In this document: positions 17,545-27,722 of the stretch, one piece after another
How positions within the stretch are numbered: the first letter of the stretch is position 1
How the letters are laid out: the number at the start of each line of letters is the position of its first letter
Assembly (NCBI GenBank): GCA_041674465.1
Contig: JBAYVV010000004.1
Location: 1 to 64,000 of the forward strand
Direction: 5' to 3'
Origin: JACRAR01 sp041674465
GTDB lineage: Bacteria; Pseudomonadota; Gammaproteobacteria; Burkholderiales; Rhodocyclaceae
Length of the DNA stretch: 64,000 nucleotides
Translations under genes and position numbers: made by a program
The notes under the pieces: model-generated
Databases searched by the model: none
The model's input: only the letters and a program-made list of their open reading frames with translations
What the model was told of the DNA's origin: nothing

Positions 17545-19245
17545 TCAGAACTGGCGCGTGACACGAATCATGGCCTGGTTGTTGTGGGCAAAGTAGCCGA
17601 ACAATCCGGCACTGCGGCCATTCTCTTCCCAGGCAAACGTCGTCGGATTGATGTAGCGCGTCTTGTCGTCGCCGCGATAGAAGAACAGGTCGAGTTCACC
17701 CTTGATCCGCCAGTTGTCGCCGATCACATACTCCAGGGATGGGATGAAGAAACCGCCGCCGTTGGTGACATCCCAGCCTGCAGCAATGGTCGGATTGATG
17801 CGATCGTTGCTGTAGTTCATGGCGAGAATCGCGGTGAGGATGGCGTTGTCCTTGGTCTTCGCCCGGCTCCAGAAGGAGAGCTGAACGATTTCATCCGCCT
17901 TGCTGAAGTCCAGGATACGGGTGTTGAAGAACTGGATCGAACCAAACGACGGGCGGCTGGTGCCGATGATCTTGGTCAGGTCTACCGTCTTGTCCATGCG
18001 GAACATCGTGGTCAGGGTGTCCTTCTGGATGATGCCGAAGGAGCCCGGTACGATGTTATAGCCGAAGCGACCGTTCTGCAGGCCATAGTTGAACGAGCGA
18101 TCCTTCTGGTAAACGATTTCGGTCGAGAAGACTGCATCGGCCCAGTTCGAGTAGCCTGAAGCGGTCACACCCAGGATGTCGGTATCGGGAAAGATCCAGT
18201 CGCCAAACTGTGGCTGGATGCCGCCCGGCTGATAGGGATTGAATGTCAGGCCGCAATTGACCGGAGCCTGCTTGAAGGGGGTGAACGCTCCCGAAGATCC
18301 GGCGCCACGATAAAGGAACTGCATGTTGCCCGGGCAGGGATTGAACACCGGATCGTTGTTGAAAGTCTTCAGCCCGGCGATCGAGTAATTGATGCCGCCC
18401 GCAGTCCCTTGCCAGCGTATCCCGCCGGTGGTATCACTGACGTCAGCACCCCGGCTGCGGTAATTGTAGTTCGTCGCATAGAAGAAGCTGCCGCCCTTGG
18501 CGGGCTGCGAAGCCCAGCGGCCGCCAGCGATGTCGTAGGTATTGGCGATGTCCTTGTCGCGGTCCACGCCCGGACGAATGAACATGTCGAGAGAACCGTT
18601 GAGCTCAGGCACCTGGACCATCAGGCGGGCCAGAATCAGGGGCTTGCGCAGCTCCTCGTTTTCGGCCTCAAGGAAGGAGCGCCAGCGATAATCAAAACCA
18701 TGGACCAAATCGAGGGCGCGGAAGAAATCCGTCTCGCCCCAGACCACTTGCTGCTTGCCAACCTTGAGCTTGGTGCGGGCGCCGAGATCGACTTCACCCC
18801 ATATCTCCCGCAAATTGCCCTGATTGTAGTTGTTCATGACGCCATTGATACCGCCACCCGCCGTCGTCGTGAAAATATCCTTGATCGAACCGTTACCCGG
18901 GAAAGCATTGGGCGGAGCTTCGAGAGAACGCAAATAGCTGGTCTTGTGCTCGCGGTCGACGCGGGCAATCGCCTTGAACCTGGATCCGGCCAGCGGCTTC
19001 CAGTCTGCGTCAAGCAGAACCGAAGCCCGCTCCATGGAAATCTTGTTCTTGCTATTCGTCATTTCCGGCTGATCCTGCAGATTCATGGATACCCAGCCGC
19101 GTGCATACCCCCCAAGCTTGAATGTCGATTCCTCAGCGGAATTATCATCCGCTGCCAGCGCAGGCGCTGATGACAGACCGAGCGAAAGTGTCAGCACGAA
19201 CGCGCTCGCTGCTGTCGCTGGCAATAATGACTTTCTACCTAACAT
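17545..19245 (-). CDS. DUF1302 outer-membrane beta-barrel protein
   Basis: 566 aa, ATG behind TAAGGAGGAGTTGAC. Signal peptide ending SSAPALAA. Alternating-residue strands and a C-terminal Phe (RVTRQF) are those of an outer-membrane barrel. The body contains DUF1302-like segments (KVGKQQVVWGETDFFRALD, NSKNKISMERASVLLDADW). Likely a substrate uptake or export channel, working with DUF1329 (39 bases downstream) and the RND transporter (54 bases upstream). Confidence 0.8.
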   Translation of the reverse strand: MLGRKSLLPATAASAFVLTLSLGLSSAPALAADDNSAEESTFKLGGYARGWVSMNLQDQPEMTNSKNKISMERASVLLDADWKPLAGSRFKAIARVDREHKTSYLRSLEAPPNAFPGNGSIKDIFTTTAGGGINGVMNNYNQGNLREIWGEVDLGARTKLKVGKQQVVWGETDFFRALDLVHGFDYRWRSFLEAENEELRKPLILARLMVQVPELNGSLDMFIRPGVDRDKDIANTYDIAGGRWASQPAKGGSFFYATNYNYRSRGADVSDTTGGIRWQGTAGGINYSIAGLKTFNNDPVFNPCPGNMQFLYRGAGSSGAFTPFKQAPVNCGLTFNPYQPGGIQPQFGDWIFPDTDILGVTASGYSNWADAVFSTEIVYQKDRSFNYGLQNGRFGYNIVPGSFGIIQKDTLTTMFRMDKTVDLTKIIGTSRPSFGSIQFFNTRILDFSKADEIVQLSFWSRAKTKDNAILTAILAMNYSNDRINPTIAAGWDVTNGGGFFIPSLEYVIGDNWRIKGELDLFFYRGDDKTRYINPTTFAWEENGRSAGLFGYFAHNNQAMIRVTRQF

Positions 19246-19299
19246 GTCAACTCCTCCTTAACGCCATCAAATGGCAATATGAACGCTACACACTTTTCC

Positions 19300-21687
19300 T
19301 CACCCCACTTCTGCCAAGGGAGGCACCTTACCAACTGCATCCGCTTTTGCTTGATCAAAAATGAAACGCGGCTTGAACAGAACCACCAATGCTGGCATCA
19401 ACAGCAGCGAACTGACAGCGGAGATGAACAGCCACAACGCCATCAGCACGCCCATTTCTGCCTGAAAACGAATTGACGAGACATTCCAGATGACGACGCT
19501 GGTGATCAGCGTCGCCGCCGTAATGAGCACGCCCCGCCCCGCGCTCATCAAAGACAGTTCTATGGCACGTTCGAGCTTCTCGCCGCGCCGCAATTCTTCA
19601 CGAATCTCATCCACCACGTAAAAGGCGTAGTCGACACCCAGGCCGATTCCGAGGGCAGCGATCGGCAGCGTGTTGATGTTCATGCCGATGCCTTTCCAGG
19701 CCATGAAGCTGAAGGTCAGGGTATTTGAAAGCAGCACCGGCACCATGAAAAACATGCCCGCCGAGAGCGAACGATAGGTCACGGCACAGCAGATGACCAG
19801 CACCAGCAAGGCCAGCGCGATGCTTTCAATCTGCTTGGAGAGAATGATTTCATTGACGGCCGCGAGAACGCCGATCAGTCCGCCGGCCAGTTGCAGCTTG
19901 ACCGGGCTGTCGGCATGCAGGTTGATGAATTCCTCAACCCGCGACACTGCCGTGCGGATCGTCTCGCCCTGGTGATCGCGGAAGAAAATCGTGACCGAGG
20001 CGTCCTTGTACTGCGGCTCGACAAATCGGTCGATGTCGCCCGGATCGGTGCCTGAGGTAAACAGGTACAGAATCTCGCCATTGTCAGCCTGGGTCAGGCC
20101 GAATTCCTCGAAGCGCGGATTGCCTTCGCGGATGATGCGCTTCATCACCGGCACAACATCGGCGATCGACAGTGTCGCACCGACTTCGGGCTGGCTCTCC
20201 AGGAAACTCTGGAAAGCCGCCATGGTTTCGAGGGCCGCGGGTTCCTTGAGCGCATCCGTCTTGTCGCCGGAGACCACCACGAACATCCGGTCAGCGCCAG
20301 CAAAACGCTGGTTGATCAGCGCGGCATCCCGGTTGTAAGCGGATTCGCCCCAGAGGATCGGTGAGCCCGGATTGGCGTCGCCCACCTTCAGATTGAAAGC
20401 GTAGATCGCCGAAAGCACGAATACCACGGTAGTCACCGCCACCACCGCATAGCGCACCGGCGTTGTCGCCACCACGACGCAGCGCCGCAAGATCCAGCGC
20501 ATCGCCGGCTGGATGTTCACGGGGTGCGCGAAAGTTCTCGGATTTTTGATCCAGGACAGCAGCACCGGTGTCAGGATGCAGGCGCTGACCGCAATCGTCG
20601 AGACCCACACGGTGCCGATGATGGACACCTTCTGCAGCAGCGGAATGGGCGTCAGGATGACCACGATCATGCAGCCGGCATCGGCGACCACGCCGAGAAT
20701 GCCCGGCTTGAACAAGGCTTGCATCGCCGCCTTGGCCGCCGCTGTTGAGTCGGGCGCCCCATCGCTGAGTTCGTCGTCAAAATGGATCACCAGCTGGACG
20801 GAATGTGAAATGGCGCGCGCCGTAATCAGGAAGGCGACAACGATCACCAAGGGATCAAGATGAAAACCGACCAGCCGGGCCGTGCCGAGCGCCCAGATCG
20901 AGCTCACCAGACCCGCCAGCAAGGGCAGCAAGGTACCACGCCAGGTTCGCGCGGTAATGAACAGCAGCAGGATCAGGGCAGCGATGGTGACGAAGAAAAT
21001 CTTCCCGGTCTCAGGCAGATAGTGATTGACCCAGCCATACAGTATCGGCTCGCCGACCAGGCGCACTTCAACACCGTCACCTTCGACAGAACGCGCGATG
21101 TTGCCGATCTGGTCGAAGATCTTGTCATAGCGGACTTCGTTGTCGTAGAAATCCACCGTGACCAGGGCCGCCTTCATGTCCAGGGAAACAAACGAGCCAT
21201 ACACCAGCGGATTGCGCAGCACGGCGTCCTTGAGTTTGGCGATACCCTCGGCACTGTCCGGCACATCCGGCCACATCAGGGGCTTGATGTCGATGCCCTC
21301 GGTGGAAGCACGCACCTCCTTCATTTTCTTTGCCGCCAGTGAAATGATCTGGAACTGGTTGACGCCGTCGACCATTTGCAGGTCCTTGGTCACCTTCTGG
21401 ATCTTCCCGAGGGTCTTGGCGGTGAAGATGTCACCCTCCTTCACTTCCAGCATGATGCTGACGAGGTTGGAACTGCCGAAGGTTTTCTTGAACTGTTCGT
21501 GAATCTTGATGTAAGGGTGGTTGGTCGGCAGCAAGTCGTTGAAGACGGTCTTGATTTCCACCTGCAGCGCCAGTGTGGCAAGGAAGGTCGTAAGGATGCC
21601 GACCACCACCACGACTGCGATCCTGCGCCGGATGCAGAACTCTACGAGGCGCGCTATGAAACCCTGATTCGACTGGAATGAAAGCAT
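19300..21687 (-). CDS. RND-superfamily exporter (MMPL type)
   Basis: 795 aa with about twelve membrane segments in two halves: one after the N-terminus (IAVVVVVGILTTFLATLAL), large periplasmic loops at about 40-220 and 440-600, and clusters of helices at about 225-400 and 600-780. Conserved GLGVDYAFYVVDEIREE near 690 is typical of MMPL/HpnN-like transporters. It is single-chain without an adaptor gene; YCF48, DUF1302 and DUF1329 neighbours form the usual set. Likely moves a hydrophobic compound or lipid between the inner and outer membrane. Its ribosome site is weak. Confidence 0.85.
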   Translation of the reverse strand: MLSFQSNQGFIARLVEFCIRRRIAVVVVVGILTTFLATLALQVEIKTVFNDLLPTNHPYIKIHEQFKKTFGSSNLVSIMLEVKEGDIFTAKTLGKIQKVTKDLQMVDGVNQFQIISLAAKKMKEVRASTEGIDIKPLMWPDVPDSAEGIAKLKDAVLRNPLVYGSFVSLDMKAALVTVDFYDNEVRYDKIFDQIGNIARSVEGDGVEVRLVGEPILYGWVNHYLPETGKIFFVTIAALILLLFITARTWRGTLLPLLAGLVSSIWALGTARLVGFHLDPLVIVVAFLITARAISHSVQLVIHFDDELSDGAPDSTAAAKAAMQALFKPGILGVVADAGCMIVVILTPIPLLQKVSIIGTVWVSTIAVSACILTPVLLSWIKNPRTFAHPVNIQPAMRWILRRCVVVATTPVRYAVVAVTTVVFVLSAIYAFNLKVGDANPGSPILWGESAYNRDAALINQRFAGADRMFVVVSGDKTDALKEPAALETMAAFQSFLESQPEVGATLSIADVVPVMKRIIREGNPRFEEFGLTQADNGEILYLFTSGTDPGDIDRFVEPQYKDASVTIFFRDHQGETIRTAVSRVEEFINLHADSPVKLQLAGGLIGVLAAVNEIILSKQIESIALALLVLVICCAVTYRSLSAGMFFMVPVLLSNTLTFSFMAWKGIGMNINTLPIAALGIGLGVDYAFYVVDEIREELRRGEKLERAIELSLMSAGRGVLITAATLITSVVIWNVSSIRFQAEMGVLMALWLFISAVSSLLLMPALVVLFKPRFIFDQAKADAVGKVPPLAEVG

Positions 21688-21705
21688 TATTGGCTCGGTT
21701 ATGGA

Positions 21706-22689
21706 TTACTTGAACTGCAAGAACTTGCCATCCGGCGTGACCTGTGACAAGGTCGCGCCGGCCACGAAAATCGTACCCGCCCGGGTTTGCACGTCGCTAT
21801 GCCAGGCAAACACCCGCTCTGCGAAATGCTTCAGGGTCCAGCTCTGCGCATCACTGCCGGCCGTCAGATACAGCCCCTGGTTGCCCACCGCCACCCAGTT
21901 CTCGCCGTTGCGACTGACGCAGAAAAGATGTTCATTGGTGCCCGATTCGACGCGCTGCCAGGTTGCACCGTCATCCCTGGAAACCAGAATTGCACCTTCC
22001 AGGCCGACCGCCACGGCAATGCCATCGGTACCAGCCGCAACCGCCAGAAGACTTGACTTGAGCGGACTGACAACATCTTTCCAGTTCGCACCGCCATCCG
22101 TCGAGCGGCGCATCTTGCCAAACTCGCCGACCAGCAGCAGGGAGGATGCGCCGACAGCGACATCATTCCAGGCCACGTCTTCCTGCCGGCCCAGGCTTTT
22201 CCAGGTCGAACCAAAGTCCTTGGAGGCCAGAATCAGCCCGAATTCGCCCACCATCCAGGCACTGCCATCGGCGGCGACGCGCACGCGGATGTATTTCTGC
22301 ATGTCGTTGTTGCGCGGCACATTGGCGACCGTAGTCCAGGTCTTGCCGCCATCCGTGGTGGTCAGCACGGCGCCCGAATTGCCGACTGCAATGGCACGCG
22401 AGACATCCCATGCGGCGATGGACTGCAGATTGGCGCGAACCGGCGTGGGCTGAATCATCCAGGTTTTGCCGGCATCTTCGGAACGCACGATCTTGCCGTT
22501 GCGTCCTGCGGCCCAGATGATGTTGTCGGCGGGAATAGCCACGCCGTAGAACGCATCGCGCTGAGTCAATACCGGTGGCATGACGCTGGCGCCAACCGAC
22601 TTCGGCTTGACGAAAATGCCGGCATACAGCAACCCTCCGATGATGACGAAGGGTATGACTGCAGACAGCACCCGCAACAAATTCTTCAT
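21706..22689 (-). CDS. YCF48/BNR-repeat beta-propeller, membrane anchored
   Basis: 327 aa from the ATG at 22689, which overlaps the stop of the HMG-CoA-lyase-like gene as ATGA. N-terminal anchor VLSAVIPFVIIGGLLYAGIFV, then several repeats of the DGGKTW/DAGKTW/DGGANW/DDGATW type, the BNR/YCF48 pattern of photosystem II assembly factor Hcf136 relatives. In bacteria such proteins accompany MMPL exporters and DUF1302/1329 proteins. It is presumably a periplasmic assembly or adaptor protein for the exporter encoded next. The frame is open further upstream but lacks sense there. Confidence 0.75.
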   Translation of the reverse strand: MKNLLRVLSAVIPFVIIGGLLYAGIFVKPKSVGASVMPPVLTQRDAFYGVAIPADNIIWAAGRNGKIVRSEDAGKTWMIQPTPVRANLQSIAAWDVSRAIAVGNSGAVLTTTDGGKTWTTVANVPRNNDMQKYIRVRVAADGSAWMVGEFGLILASKDFGSTWKSLGRQEDVAWNDVAVGASSLLLVGEFGKMRRSTDGGANWKDVVSPLKSSLLAVAAGTDGIAVAVGLEGAILVSRDDGATWQRVESGTNEHLFCVSRNGENWVAVGNQGLYLTAGSDAQSWTLKHFAERVFAWHSDVQTRAGTIFVAGATLSQVTPDGKFLQFK

Positions 22690-23633
22690 GAACGCACCGA
22701 CTCCGTTGTAGCTTGCTTCTCTATCTCGCGCAGTCTGCGCAGGTCCTCTGCTTCCAGCCAGTTCGTGGTACGGCCACCGACCTTGCGCTGCACCAGCTCG
22801 CCGGCAATCGCCACCGCCTCGCGCAACTTGGGTACCGAGATCCCGGTGGAGAATCCGCACTGCTCCAGCATCAGCACCAGATCCTCGGTCGCGGCATTGC
22901 CCGCCGCGCCCGGCGCGAATGGACAACCGCCGAGACCGCCGATGCTGGCGTCGAACTTACGCACCCCGGCTTCCAGCGCAGCCCAGGCATTCGCCACCGC
23001 CAGGGCACGCGTATCGTGAAAGTGAGCGGAGACTCGCGGCTCGCCCCAGGCGGCAACGCATTGCTTGAATAGCCGGGCAACCGCCGTCGGCGCCGCCGCA
23101 CCGATGGTGTCGGCGATGGTGATTTCCTGCGCTCCTGCCGCCAGCATGCCATCGCCGAGGGTCATGACACGCTCCACCGGCGTCGGCCCCTCGAAGGGGC
23201 AACTGAAGGCCACGGCCAGGTAGGCCTTGGCGCGCATGCCCAGCTTCAAGGCCTCGGCGATGGTCTGTTTGCAGACGGCAACGGCTTCGTCAAGACTCAT
23301 GTTGATGTTGCGTCGATTCATGGTCTCGGTTGCCGAGAGCACCACGGCGATTTCACCGACACCGGCCGCCTGCGCCCGTTCGAGGCCACGCACATTGGGC
23401 ACCAGTGCCGAATAAGCCACGCACTGCTTCTCCGGCAACAGCGGAAACAGCTGATCGGCATCGGCCATTTGCGGTACGGCCTTGGGCGAGACGAAGCTGG
23501 TCGCCTCGATCGATCGCACGCCCGCATCGACCAGCGCCCTGGCCAGCCTCAGCTTGTCCGCACAAGACACCGCGATGGCCTGGTTTTGCAGGCCATCGCG
23601 CAAGCCGACCTCATTGATGACAACAGCAGTCAT
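22686..23633 (-). CDS. Hydroxymethylglutaryl-CoA lyase-like enzyme
   Basis: 315 aa from the ATG at 23633, four bases after the HyuB-like stop. TIM-barrel HMGL/DRE marks: EVGLRDGLQNQ at 7-17 with catalytic Arg and Asp, CPFEGPTPVERV, HFHDTRALAVANA with metal-binding His pair, and GGLGGCPFAPGAAGN with the conserved Cys. Known members split HMG-CoA to acetyl-CoA and acetoacetate. Here it probably splits a branched 3-hydroxyacyl-CoA in the pathway of the operon. Confidence 0.85.
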   Translation of the reverse strand: MTAVVINEVGLRDGLQNQAIAVSCADKLRLARALVDAGVRSIEATSFVSPKAVPQMADADQLFPLLPEKQCVAYSALVPNVRGLERAQAAGVGEIAVVLSATETMNRRNINMSLDEAVAVCKQTIAEALKLGMRAKAYLAVAFSCPFEGPTPVERVMTLGDGMLAAGAQEITIADTIGAAAPTAVARLFKQCVAAWGEPRVSAHFHDTRALAVANAWAALEAGVRKFDASIGGLGGCPFAPGAAGNAATEDLVLMLEQCGFSTGISVPKLREAVAIAGELVQRKVGGRTTNWLEAEDLRRLREIEKQATTESVRS

Positions 23634-23637
23634 TGCA

Positions 23638-25521
23638 TCAGGCCTTGGCAGTATTGCGCATCCAGCGTGCGAATTCAGGCTGACGCGGCGGCTCGAAGGA
23701 GGTCTCGGCCTTGCAGCGCGCCTTGAGTTCTTCCACCGTGCCGCCGCGATCGAACAAGGATGCGCTCTTCGGCTTGAGCGCCATCTTCTTGCGCAAGGCT
23801 TCCGTCGCCGCTGCATCCACCGTGAAGTCCGGACGCACCACCACACCGTAGCGCAGGGCACCGGCGATCGTGACCAGGCCGCGTTCGACATCCGTCGCAA
23901 CTTTTTCTGCCGGGCGGTTCAATGGATCACCCCAGCCGCCACCGCCCCAGGTATTGAAATAAAGCGTATCACCGGCGGCCACCTTGACGCGGTCGCACTT
24001 CGACTCGATCCAGGTTTCACTGCCGTCGGCACGCTTCAGCAGCTTGTTGGAACGTCCTCCCGGCAAGCCGCCATTGACGCCCCAGGGATAAGTCAGCCAG
24101 CGGTCATCATGCACGGAAATGTCGCCCGGCTCGAGGAAGTGATAGCCCAGGGACACGCCATTGCCGCCGCGGTGCATGCCCGCGCCGCCGCTGTCGGGAA
24201 TCGAGGAATATTCGACAATGCGCAGCGGAAAATAACTTTCAAGGAACTCATTCGGCACATTGGTAAACTCCGGCCAGAGGGAGTGGCCATCCGGTCCGTC
24301 GCCCGCCGGGCGTCCCGGGATGCCGCCAAAGCCGATCTGATACAACTGGAACCACTCGCCCTTCTTGTCGTAGCCGGAATACATGAAGTGCGGGCTGTCC
24401 GAGAATCCTGCGGCGCAGAGCGCTTCCGGGGCACCCTGTCCGAGCAGCCCGCTCATGATGTCGAAGATGCGCCCGAGCAGGTGGGTGCGGCAGGAAAGCG
24501 CCGCGGGTCGTGCCGGCTTGAGAATTGATCCCTCGGGAATGTACACGTCAACCAACTTGTAAAAGCCGTCGTTGAACAGGATCTGCGGGTCGAAGATGTT
24601 GATGAAAAAGGCGCCCAGGAACATCTTGAACATTTCCTCGTTGAGCAGGAAGTTCACCGAAGAGAGCGACTGGGGATCGGTGCCGCTGAAGTCGAACTTT
24701 GCCACGTCGCCATCGCGCCAGAGCGAGCAGGCGATTTTGTATGGCCCCATGCCCATGCCGTCGTCATCGATGTAGTCCTCGAAAAATACTTTCTTTTCCG
24801 GAATCACCATCTTGATGATGGCGCTCATGGCGCGCCGATTGCGCTCCAGCATGTCCTGCATGGCGGACACCAGCGTGTCCACGCCGAAGCGACCGATCAT
24901 CTCTCTGATCCGCCGTTCGGCCAGGCGCAACGCGGCAACGATGGCGTTGAAGTCGGAACGGTTCCAGTCCGGCACGCGCGAATTGCGCACCACCAATTCC
25001 AGCATTTCGGTGTTCAGCTCGCCGCGGCGAATAATTTTGACCGGCGGCACCTGGATGCCTTCCTCGAATATCTGGCGCGCATCGGTTGGCAAACTGCCAG
25101 GGACTTTCCCGCCGATGTCGGTCATGTGGCCGAACATCGCCGCCCAGCTGACGATCCTGCCGTCGTGAAAAATCGGCATCAGGGTCAGCCAATCGTTGAG
25201 GTGGCTGATCGCGCCATTGCAGGAATAGGGATCATTGGTCAGGAAAACATCGCCTTCCTCGATGGTGCCGTCATATCCCTGGATAAATCCGTGGATGAAG
25301 GAGCCGAACTGGCCCACAACCATTTTTCCTTCATTGTTGGCGATCATCGGGAATGCATCGTGCTGCTCGCGGATACCCGGCGACATGGCGGTACGAAACA
25401 GTACCGCATCCATTTCCTTGCGCGCGTTGCGCAAGGAATTCTCGATGATGTCGATAACGATCGTATCGACCTTGATGTATTGGAACTTTGCAGTATTTGT
25501 TTCGATGATCTTGGCAGGCAT
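23638..25521 (-). CDS. HyuB-family (hydantoinase B / acetone carboxylase alpha) subunit
   Basis: 627 aa, ATG behind AGGAGATAGTA. HyuB marks: SLRNARKEMDAVLFRTAMSPGIREQHDAFP near the N-terminus, TNDPYSCNGAISHLNDW (about 95-110), and a C-terminal WGGGGWGDPLNR. Together with the HyuA-like protein it forms an ATP-dependent enzyme that opens lactam or hydantoin rings or carboxylates ketones (acetone or acetophenone carboxylase). There is no gamma subunit gene nearby, which slightly favours the hydantoinase/oxoprolinase side, but the CoA-type neighbours favour a carboxylase. Unresolved. Confidence 0.85.
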   Translation of the reverse strand: MPAKIIETNTAKFQYIKVDTIVIDIIENSLRNARKEMDAVLFRTAMSPGIREQHDAFPMIANNEGKMVVGQFGSFIHGFIQGYDGTIEEGDVFLTNDPYSCNGAISHLNDWLTLMPIFHDGRIVSWAAMFGHMTDIGGKVPGSLPTDARQIFEEGIQVPPVKIIRRGELNTEMLELVVRNSRVPDWNRSDFNAIVAALRLAERRIREMIGRFGVDTLVSAMQDMLERNRRAMSAIIKMVIPEKKVFFEDYIDDDGMGMGPYKIACSLWRDGDVAKFDFSGTDPQSLSSVNFLLNEEMFKMFLGAFFINIFDPQILFNDGFYKLVDVYIPEGSILKPARPAALSCRTHLLGRIFDIMSGLLGQGAPEALCAAGFSDSPHFMYSGYDKKGEWFQLYQIGFGGIPGRPAGDGPDGHSLWPEFTNVPNEFLESYFPLRIVEYSSIPDSGGAGMHRGGNGVSLGYHFLEPGDISVHDDRWLTYPWGVNGGLPGGRSNKLLKRADGSETWIESKCDRVKVAAGDTLYFNTWGGGGWGDPLNRPAEKVATDVERGLVTIAGALRYGVVVRPDFTVDAAATEALRKKMALKPKSASLFDRGGTVEELKARCKAETSFEPPRQPEFARWMRNTAKA

Positions 25522-25563
25522 TACTATCTCCTAGCTGGTTCCAGCGATAATCTTTTGTCAGGT

Positions 25564-27636
25564 TCAGGCGTTGGGCCGAATCAGGATGTTGCCAACCGCA
25601 TCGACCTCTCCCGAATGGCCGGGCAGAATCAGCGTCGTCGTATCCATCTGCATCACCACCGCAGGACCGGCAATCTTGTTGCCCGATTTGAGTTTCGCCC
25701 GGTCGTAGATGCCCGCCTGCCAATCCTTGCCATCGGCATAAATCGTGGTTTTCCCGAGCGATGCGGCAGAGGCGTCGGCACTGCCCTTGGCTAGAGTTTC
25801 GGCATGCACCACCGGCTCGGGGCCTTGCACGATGGTCCGCAAATTGACAATTTCGTGCGGCACATTGAGTGCAAAGGTATACAGCTGGGTATGCTTTTCG
25901 TCGAACAGCCGGGCAACTTCTTTCAGTCCGCCGCGCGCCAGCGCGCCCCGCTCTATTGCCACGGTCAGCTGCATGCCCTGGCCGCGGTAGCGTATGTCCA
26001 TCTGCAAAATGGTTTCCTGTTTTGCCGCCGCCACGCCTTCGACAACCAGCGTGCGTTTTGCGGTTTCCGCCAGGTCATCGAACATGTCCAACACCTCCTT
26101 GTCGGAGGTTTCGTCGAAGCGGCGGATGAAAGTACGCGAGGCCTCGTCGCGCACGCGCGTCGTCGCATCGCCGTAGGCGCACAGCACCCCCGGTGCCGGC
26201 GGGATGATCACCGGCCAGGACCCCATCAGCCGTCCCAGCGCATTGGCGTGCAAAGGTCCGGCGCCACCGAAGGCGATCAGCGCGAAATCGCGCGGGTCGT
26301 ATCCCTGTTCGATGGAGACCAGGCGCAGCGCACCGAACATGTTTTCGTTGACGATGTTGACGATGCCTTCGGCCGCCTCCTTGACCGATTTTTCGAGGGC
26401 GGTAGCAATGGTGCCCACGGCCTTCTCGGCCTGGCCCTTGTCGATTGCCATGTCGCCGCCAAGTCGCGAAGCCGTCGGCAGGTAGCCCAGCACCACATTC
26501 GCGTCGGTCACTGTCGGCTTGTCGCCGCCCTGATTGTAGGCTGCCGGACCTGGCGAGGCGCCGGCACTCTGCGGTCCAACCCGCAATGCCTTGGTCAATT
26601 CCGGCACATAGGCGATCGAGCCACCGCCCGCTCCGACAGTCCGCACATCGATCGAAGGTGAGCGCACCGTGACATCGGCGACGCGAGTTTCGCGGCGGGT
26701 TTGCGCAATTTCATTCTGGATCAGAGCCACATCGGTGGAAGTTCCACCCATGTCGAATGTGAGCAAGTTCTTGAATCCTGATTGCCGCGCGATCCACAAC
26801 GCGCCCGTGACGCCGCCGGCCGGTCCGCTCATGAGCAGATTCACCGGGCTGCTGCGCGCCGACTCGACGGTTGCCAGACCGCCGTCCGAGCGCAGAACGT
26901 GGAGTTTGACGCCCTTCATTTTCTTGTCGAGTTCGCGATGCAGGCTTTCCATGTACCGCGATACCACCGGGCGGATATACGAGTTCACCACGGTGGTTTC
27001 GGTGCGTTCGTACTCGTACATCTCCGGCATGACTTCCGATGAGATCGAGATCGAAACACCGGGAATGGCCTCGGCTGCAATTTCGCGCACCCGTCTTTCA
27101 TGCGCGCCGTTGGCATAGGAGTTGACCAGGGAAACCGTCAGTGCCTCGATATTCTTGGTTTTCAGCATGGCCAGGGATTCGCGCAGCCTGGCTTCGTCGA
27201 GCGACTTGACCGTGACACCCTTGGCGTCCATGCGTTCGTCGGCCTCGACCGTCAGTTCCAGGGGCGCCAGCAGCGGACGTTTGTTGAAGATGACCCAGCC
27301 GCCCAATCCGCCTGGGACATAGGACCGCGCTATCTGCAGCACCTGGCGGTAGCCCTTGGTGGTCACCAGGCCGACGCGCGCGCCGGAACTGGTCAACACC
27401 GTGTTGGTCGCCACGGTCGTGCCATGCATGACATGACCGATCAGTTCCGGATTGATGCCATGCTGGTCGCATATCTTGGCGATGCCGTTGAGAACGCCGA
27501 TCGAAGAATCCTTGGGCGTCGAAGGCACTTTCGCCGAATAGGTTTCGCCGCTACGCTCGTCGATGAGCAGCAAGTCGGTGAATGTTCCGCCAACGTCCAC
27601 TCCGAGCCTGTAGCTGGGCGAGTTCTTAGTACTCAT
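25564..27636 (-). CDS. HyuA-family (hydantoinase A / acetone carboxylase beta) subunit
   Basis: 690 aa, ATG behind AAGGAGCAGAAC. ATP-grasp of the actin/ASKHA type: LGVDVGGTFTDLLLID (about 11-26), GTTVATNTVL, FDMGGTSTDVALI, GAGGGSIAY and FGGAGPLHANAL, all standard HyuA motifs. It should phosphorylate a carbonyl group (of substrate or bicarbonate) for the HyuB partner. Second gene of the operon, between the CaiB transferase and HyuB. Confidence 0.88.
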   Translation of the reverse strand: MSTKNSPSYRLGVDVGGTFTDLLLIDERSGETYSAKVPSTPKDSSIGVLNGIAKICDQHGINPELIGHVMHGTTVATNTVLTSSGARVGLVTTKGYRQVLQIARSYVPGGLGGWVIFNKRPLLAPLELTVEADERMDAKGVTVKSLDEARLRESLAMLKTKNIEALTVSLVNSYANGAHERRVREIAAEAIPGVSISISSEVMPEMYEYERTETTVVNSYIRPVVSRYMESLHRELDKKMKGVKLHVLRSDGGLATVESARSSPVNLLMSGPAGGVTGALWIARQSGFKNLLTFDMGGTSTDVALIQNEIAQTRRETRVADVTVRSPSIDVRTVGAGGGSIAYVPELTKALRVGPQSAGASPGPAAYNQGGDKPTVTDANVVLGYLPTASRLGGDMAIDKGQAEKAVGTIATALEKSVKEAAEGIVNIVNENMFGALRLVSIEQGYDPRDFALIAFGGAGPLHANALGRLMGSWPVIIPPAPGVLCAYGDATTRVRDEASRTFIRRFDETSDKEVLDMFDDLAETAKRTLVVEGVAAAKQETILQMDIRYRGQGMQLTVAIERGALARGGLKEVARLFDEKHTQLYTFALNVPHEIVNLRTIVQGPEPVVHAETLAKGSADASAASLGKTTIYADGKDWQAGIYDRAKLKSGNKIAGPAVVMQMDTTTLILPGHSGEVDAVGNILIRPNA

Positions 27637-27722
27637 GTTCTGCTCCTTGTTTTTCGTTGCGCCAACGCGGCATCATGACGCGTGACTGGTCTCGAATCGT
27701 CAATGCTCAATGGGTGCGGCTG

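Noticed and set aside
22689..22926. N-terminal extension of the YCF48-like protein
   Set aside because: This stretch is the 3' end of the HMG-CoA-lyase-like gene read in another frame; the ATG overlap at 22689 is the real start.
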